From: an uncultured Collinsella sp.
Lineage (GTDB): Bacteria > Actinomycetota > Coriobacteriia > Coriobacteriales > Coriobacteriaceae
Length of the DNA stretch: 9,357 nt
Direction of reading: 5' to 3'
Assembly: GCA_900553935.1 (NCBI GenBank)
Contig: USFK01000041.1
Span: forward strand, 1-9,357
Below the pieces are notes generated by a model, which was given only the letters and a program-made list of their open reading frames with translations, was not told the DNA's origin and ran no database searches. Each line of letters opens with the position of its first letter. The stretch's first letter is position 1. The position numbers and the translations under genes were made by a program. Of the stretch, positions 8,943 to 9,357 are shown one piece after another.

Positions 8943-8967
8943 TATTGTTAGTGCTATACTAACAATA
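8943..8967. promoter_or_regulatory. Perfect 10-bp inverted repeat in the pfl junction
   Basis: TATTGTTAGT (8943-8952) and ACTAACAATA (8958-8967) flank a 5-nt centre, starting one base after the stop of the core gene. No T-tract follows, so it is not a typical terminator. The centre includes TGCTATACT (8952-8960), an extended -10-like element without a clear -35. It could be an operator over an internal promoter for the radical-domain gene, or an mRNA stem that sets stability or subunit ratio. The outer TTGTTA/TAACAA resembles clostridial Rex half-sites, but the spacing is 9 rather than 6, so that assignment is weak. Confidence 0.6.
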
Positions 8968-9026
8968 ACGATTACTGATTAGTGCGCTGGTTTCGGCCGG
9001 CGCCTATCGATCGAAGGAGACACATT

Positions 9027-9278
9027 ATGAAGGTTTCTGAAGTTTCCGAGACTCAGGCCGATAACCTGGTCCACATGCTCGACGCTTACGCCGAGAAGGG
9101 TGGCCACCACCTGAACATCAACGTCTTCAACCGTGAGACGCTGCTCGACGCTCAGGCTCACCCCGAGAAGTACCCGCAACTGACCATCCGCGTTTCCGGC
9201 TATGCCGTGAACTTCCACACGCTCACCAAGGAGCAGCAGGACGAGGTCATTTCGCGTACCTTCCACAACAAGTTCTAA
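9027..9278 (+). CDS. Separate glycyl-radical domain subunit of pyruvate formate-lyase (GrcA-like)
   Basis: An 83-aa protein equivalent to the last ~75 residues of PflB. It has GGHHLNINVFNRETLLDA (25-42), HPEKYPQLTIRVSGYAV (45-61) with the radical-site glycine G58 (G734 in E. coli PflB), and the C-terminal LTKEQQDEVISRTF (66-79). Once activated by a PflA-type radical SAM enzyme, it should dock with the 683-aa core upstream and provide the glycyl radical that generates the cysteine thiyl radical. It starts with ATG behind AAGGAGA (9014-9020) with 6-nt spacing, 85 bp after the core stop and in a different frame. E. coli YfiD/GrcA is 127 aa with an extra N-terminal part. This protein lacks that part and begins near the PflB linker, so it looks like a piece split off PflB. 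With no radical domain left on the core, it should be essential rather than a spare. Confidence 0.93.
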   Translation: MKVSEVSETQADNLVHMLDAYAEKGGHHLNINVFNRETLLDAQAHPEKYPQLTIRVSGYAVNFHTLTKEQQDEVISRTFHNKF

Positions 9279-9357
9279 AGGGATTTAACTCCCGCAGGAT
9301 CGCCGGGGCTGTTTGGGCTACCTCCCAAAACGTCCTCGGACATGCAAGAAGCCCTCA
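9279..9357. other. Unassigned sequence downstream of the radical-domain gene
   Basis: No gene could be assigned in these 79 bp. TTTGGG (9312-9317) pairs with CCCAAA (9324-9329), and GGGCT (9306-9310) can pair with AGCCC (9350-9354) around it, giving a possible two-helix structure. No T-tract is visible before the window ends. A pfl-activating enzyme gene often follows pfl genes but cannot be seen here. Confidence 0.4.

Noticed and set aside
8943..8967. Intrinsic terminator between the two pfl genes
   Set aside because: The stem is A/T-rich and is not followed by a T-tract, so efficient Rho-independent termination is unlikely.

Overview
The window looks like chromosomal DNA of a GC-rich, fermentative anaerobic bacterium. 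Its style (strong G/C third positions, AAGGAG-type ribosome sites, a pyruvate formate-lyase, a MarR-controlled drug-type ABC exporter) fits a gut Coriobacteriia member such as Collinsella. That assignment is an inference from composition and gene content, because no rRNA or other phylogenetic marker is present. No mobile element, CRISPR array, tRNA or rRNA was seen.

Left third, minus strand (4258 down to 1): a three-gene operon made of a MarR-family regulator, a 788-aa ABC half-exporter and a second ABC half-exporter that runs off the left edge. The genes are translationally coupled by a GTGA overlap and a TAATG overlap. The first exporter subunit has a degenerate nucleotide site (Asp for the catalytic Glu, Gln for the switch His) and a roughly 200-residue insertion after its first membrane helix. 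Both features point to a heterodimeric multidrug-type exporter controlled by the MarR protein. The 290-bp divergent region (4259-4548) contains a perfect 20-bp palindrome (4331-4350) that is a good operator candidate.

Middle, plus strand: a short-chain dehydrogenase/reductase (4549-5298), an intrinsic terminator, then a KdgT-family 2-keto-3-deoxygluconate permease (5407-6420) followed by another hairpin terminator. The pair suggests sugar-acid uptake and redox conversion. The terminator between them means they are not necessarily one transcript at all times.

Right third, plus strand: a roughly 390-bp leader with several hairpins and a possible 7-codon leader peptide, then pyruvate formate-lyase in two pieces. 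The 683-aa core (6890-8941) carries the catalytic Cys-Cys pair but stops just before the glycyl-radical domain. That domain is encoded 85 bp downstream, in another frame, as a separate 83-aa protein (9027-9278) with its own ribosome site and the intact RVSGYA glycyl-radical motif. The two parts total 766 aa, close to the 760 aa of E. coli PflB. The gap holds a perfect 10-bp inverted repeat that contains an extended -10-like sequence. This naturally split glycyl radical enzyme, with a potential switch in the junction, is the most notable thing in the window.
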